Shown here one piece after another: positions 8,533 to 11,074 of a stretch of DNA of 11,074 bases; the first letter of the stretch is position 1, and every line of letters starts with the position of its first letter. Both the position numbers and the translations under genes were made by a program. This DNA is from Trachelipus rathkii (lineage: Eukaryota; Arthropoda; Malacostraca; Isopoda; Trachelipodidae). The stretch covers positions 5,001 through 16,074 of the forward strand of contig JABUQX010103624.1 in the NCBI GenBank assembly GCA_015478945.1, in the 5' to 3' direction. The notes beneath the pieces are model-generated. The model had not been told where the DNA came from. It searched no databases and worked only from the letters and a program-made list of their open reading frames with translations.

Positions 8533-9740
8533 TGGAGTCTATAGAAATGCAAATTAAAATTTTATTGTTAATCATATTAATATCAGTTCTACTCAAAAAA
8601 AATACCACTAAAATAAGTATTATTACTGTTCGATATAATAATAATATTAACATTTTTGTAATGACTGCTTAGCATCAAAAAATGATTGCACTTAACTATA
8701 TATAAATATAGTCATCCGTTTTATACTGTGTTAACTTAATGATTGAAACTACTTCATTGAAGCCAAATTCTGTTAGTACCTTATTTTCCTTCCTTATATA
8801 TAATATGAAAATCATAATGTTTTTAGAGCCTTCAGTATTTTAATTGTAGAATTTAATAATATATCCTCGGAGAACACGTTGTGGATAAGTCAATAGTATA
8901 TGCACTTGAATATATTTCTCACTAATTATCAATGATGCGTAACTTATCGTATAAGTATGATCAAATAATTATTATACTATTAAATTAAGACTGCATAAAT
9001 TATATATAAATATCTATATAAATATATTATAAATAGGATTGGGATAATAATAATGACAATAAATAATTTTAATAATTTACTGTGACAACAGTGATGGTGC
9101 ACTACTTTCTTATCCTGCGCATCATCAGAACGTCCAAATTTGCTTTTCTAGCTTGTTTGAAAAATTATAACTATCAAAGAAAAGGACATTGCTAATTGTT
9201 GCATGTTTTTTTTTCCATTTGGTTCTATTCACTCTTAGACTTTGGCTGCTACCAGTGGTGGCAGTAATTCGTTATCAATCAACCTCTCGGATTCTCTCGA
9301 GCTAATGAACCAGTTACAAGCTATCGAGTTGGATTCACATCTCTATACTCTCGCCTTGCGAGCGGTAGCGTGCGATTATCATACGTTTAGACCATAATTT
9401 ATGCCACCAAACATCTCACTCTCACTTCTTATCGTGAACTGAGTGCATCCAATCTCATTGTAGATCACAGAAACTTAGAACGCTCTAACACAGACAGATC
9501 TCTCTCTACATATAATGAAGTTCAAGATCTTATCTTCAGCGTCATATTCGCAGCTCTTTTTAGGAAACACGATTTTATTAAATTAACCATGATAATTTTA
9601 CGTCAACCAATTAATCCTGATTAAGACTGCATATAGTATATAAGAATAAAAGAGAATATATTTGAAGTCATAATTAAACTTATAATATATTCGCTCGTGA
9701 TTACAGACTTCATAAGATTTGAAATTTTTGAAGATTTATT
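8533..9740. other. AT-rich unique sequence, no recognisable gene
   Basis: About 1.2 kb without a supportable gene. The part at 9240-9500 is less A/T-rich than its surroundings. It carries a small perfect-but-one hairpin, CTGCTACC (9246-9253) and GGTGGCAG (9257-9264), but I find neither an A-box/B-box pair nor a protein motif there. Confidence 0.5.
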
Positions 9741-9835
9741 TTCCCCATTTTGGGGGCTCGAGACGACGGGGGACAGAGGGGGGACGAAGACCCCCTCCGT
9801 CGTTCACCGGGAGGCCGAGAGACCCCGACTCCTGA
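9741..9835. repeat. GC-rich foldback island with G runs
   Basis: About 95 bp of strongly GC-rich sequence bounded by AT-rich DNA. It opens with a small palindrome, CCCCA (9743-9747) and TGGGG (9751-9755). A two-part stem follows: ACGACGG (9763-9769) pairs with CCGTCGT (9797-9803), and AGGGGG (9777-9782) pairs with CCCCCT (9791-9796). This leaves a 7-nt bulge at 9770-9776 and an 8-nt loop. G runs at 9752-9756, 9768-9772 and 9778-9783 alternate with C runs. Candidates are the end of an unidentified transposable element or a structured RNA segment. No coding frame is evident. Confidence 0.6.
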
Positions 9836-10315
9836 TCTTGATTAATCTGAAGCTACTCTAACTTTTCAACAATTGCCTTAAACACATCTCTAAAATCATA
9901 ACAATCAATCCTATCTTTCTCACACCTTGTTTCGAGCATTCGCGTTACTTTTGTCCATTTTATCTTATGGAATATCTTTCTAATTTTTCCAATTAAAATA
10001 CTGATCCTCCTTGGTCACCTCAAATAGTACCTAGTTTTTAAAACATCCAAATATATTTCAGCGATACCATTAAAAAATTAAACAACCAACTAGATCCAAC
10101 TTCACAGGTAGATGCTTCATAAAGCTTCTTTCCGTTTGCTTGAAGAGGTCTCAAGAAGATGACACGAAAGCTAGCTCACTACAGAAAAACAACATTAGAT
10201 TTTGAATTGTATTTTAAAGTGGTTCCTGTAACCCCGTAGAAATGATATCGTGTAAATCAAGAAAATAAATTTAAGAACTTGTATCATCAATAACCCAGGG
10301 CTTCCGTATTATTAT
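9836..10315. other. AT-rich unique sequence upstream of the retrotransposon fragment
   Basis: I see no gene or repeat. In particular, the catalytic palm of a reverse transcriptase (with its Y/F-x-DD box) and an endonuclease domain, which should lie 5' of the fragment at 10316, are absent. This marks the retrotransposon copy as 5'-truncated. Confidence 0.6.
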
Positions 10316-11019
10316 AAAAATGAGCAACTGGACCAAGTGTCTGAGTTTAAGTATTTAGGACATATGTTAGATGAAAAGGGAACAGATGATGCAGAGTGTA
10401 GTAGGAAAGTTGTGAATGGTAGGAAGGTGGCTGGAGCAATTAAATATTTGGTGGGGGAAAAGGGACTAAGTCTTGAGTGTGATAGGGTCTTACATGAGAG
10501 TAAGTTGTTACCTGTGTTAATGTATGGTAGTGAAACTATAATCTGGAATAAGAGGTACAGATCTAAAGTACAATGTGTTCAGATGGACAATCTTAGGGGT
10601 GTGTTACGTGTGACAAAAATTGATAAATGAGGAATGATCGCATTAGGGAGTTGTGTGTTGTGAAGAAAGGAGTAAATGAGAGAATAAATGAAAGTATATT
10701 AAGATGGTTTGGTTATGTGGAAAGAATGGATGATAGTCGGTTGGCTAAGTAGATATATAATGGAGAGTGTGCTGGGAATCGACCGGTTGGGAGACCGAAG
10801 AAAAAGTGGGGGAGAGGATTGTGAGTTTGGAGGAGGCAAGAAGAAAGGTGGATGATAGGAGTGAATGGTGTGGTTTTATGAGGGGGTATGGTTGTGGCCC
10901 ACTTGGGACAGGGGATGAACTCTACATTGACGAGATCCCTTAGTGAGGGTCCTTCGCGGTCCCATAAACCTCTAGGGTGGATTTTTCTGATTGCGGCAAG
11001 TTCTTACTTAATGATATAA
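10316..11019 (+). pseudogene. 3' end of a non-LTR retrotransposon ORF2: reverse transcriptase C-terminus, decayed
   Basis: The translated remnant begins near KNEQLDQVSEFKYLG. The FKYLG box follows the catalytic motifs of non-LTR reverse transcriptases. Next come LLPVLMYGSETIIW, a conserved post-RT segment, and, after a break, RWFGYVERMDD and NRPVGRPKKKW, the typical C-terminal signature of this RT type. Four frames are used in turn: 10316-10627 (closed by TGA at 10628), 10627-10818 (holding an in-frame TAG at 10750), 10821-10925 (VSLEEARRK...) and 10924-11016 (TLTR... to TAA at 11017). The first break fits the loss of one A from a homopolymer. About 15-20 residues seem to be missing between KKKW and VSLEEARRK. 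The 5' part (endonuclease and catalytic palm) is absent, as is usual for LINE insertions. The copy cannot make a working enzyme. The clade is uncertain: RTE-like is a guess from the C-terminal motif. Confidence 0.88.
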
Positions 11020-11074
11020 AGGGGGTGGTAAGGCTGGTCTTTCTTTTCGACTTCCGACATATTCTTCTATACTA
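10924..11074 (+). repeat. Retrotransposon C-terminal tail and 3' UTR, diverged
   Basis: In the frame starting at 10924 the peptide TLTRSLSEGPSRSHKPLGW aligns by eye with the terminal extension I recall for crustacean copies of this element, which contains LTLTRCHSCG and an ALGGW-type ending. At the DNA level, GGTGGATTTTTCTGATTGCGG and GATATAAAGGGGG fit the same segment. Several Cys codons are lost. The element's 3' end, poly-A or microsatellite tail and any target-site duplication lie beyond the window or are not recognisable. This rests on memory of related sequences and was not checked by a search. Confidence 0.5.

Noticed and set aside
1817..8877. Shared word CTCGGAGAAC at about 1819 and 8867
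   Set aside because: The ten-base identity does not extend into the flanks, so it is not enough to claim a repeat.
9350..9400. tRNA-like start (TTGCGAGCGGTAGCGTGCG)
   Set aside because: It resembles an A-box region, but there is no B box at a plausible distance and no acceptor or T-arm pairing.
9741..9835. Canonical four-run G-quadruplex
   Set aside because: There are three close G runs, but the fourth is about 25 nt away beyond a C-rich stretch that would instead pair with the G runs.

Overview
This is a eukaryotic, non-coding stretch of very AT-rich DNA with no intact gene. Three things suggest a metazoan genome. It carries degenerate tRNA-derived (SINE-like) repeats with pol III A/B boxes, and long (TA)n, (GA)n and (GATA)n simple repeats. 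It also ends in the decayed 3' end of a non-LTR retrotransposon. From memory, the reverse-transcriptase C-terminus resembles copies that are abundant in decapod crustacean genomes. That assignment is inference and was not searched. Scattered single-base indels between repeat copies and inside the RT fragment fit either neutral decay or uncorrected long-read consensus.

Layout. Positions 1-758 hold about 2.9 tandem copies of a ~266-bp unit. Each unit contains a tRNA-like module on the minus strand (A box, then B box) preceded by a short hairpin. Positions 759-1919 are mostly featureless AT-rich DNA, with one possible diverged relic of the same module near 1735-1830. Positions 1920-2366 are a compound (TA)n plus GA-rich tract. 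A second, unrelated tRNA-like head on the plus strand begins a GC-richer composite repeat at 2955-3300, which ends in a short tandem duplication. From 3630 to 6536 the window is dominated by blocks of near-pure A/T sequence, the largest about 1.5 kb, separated by short mixed-composition islands. Positions 6537-7440 show nothing recognisable. Positions 7441-7590 are a compound GATA / GAATA / GA microsatellite, and another A/T block lies at 8258-8532. A sharply GC-rich foldback island sits at 9741-9835.

The only protein-coding homology is at 10316-11019. It is the C-terminal part of a non-LTR retrotransposon reverse transcriptase, broken by frameshifts, an in-frame stop and a small internal deletion. 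Nothing here forms an operon or a cooperating gene set. The window is an accumulation of dead or non-autonomous repeats and simple sequence. I looked for a novel coding system and see no support for one. The most interesting signals are the tandem tRNA-derived array, the GC-rich foldback and the composite repeat at 2955-3300.
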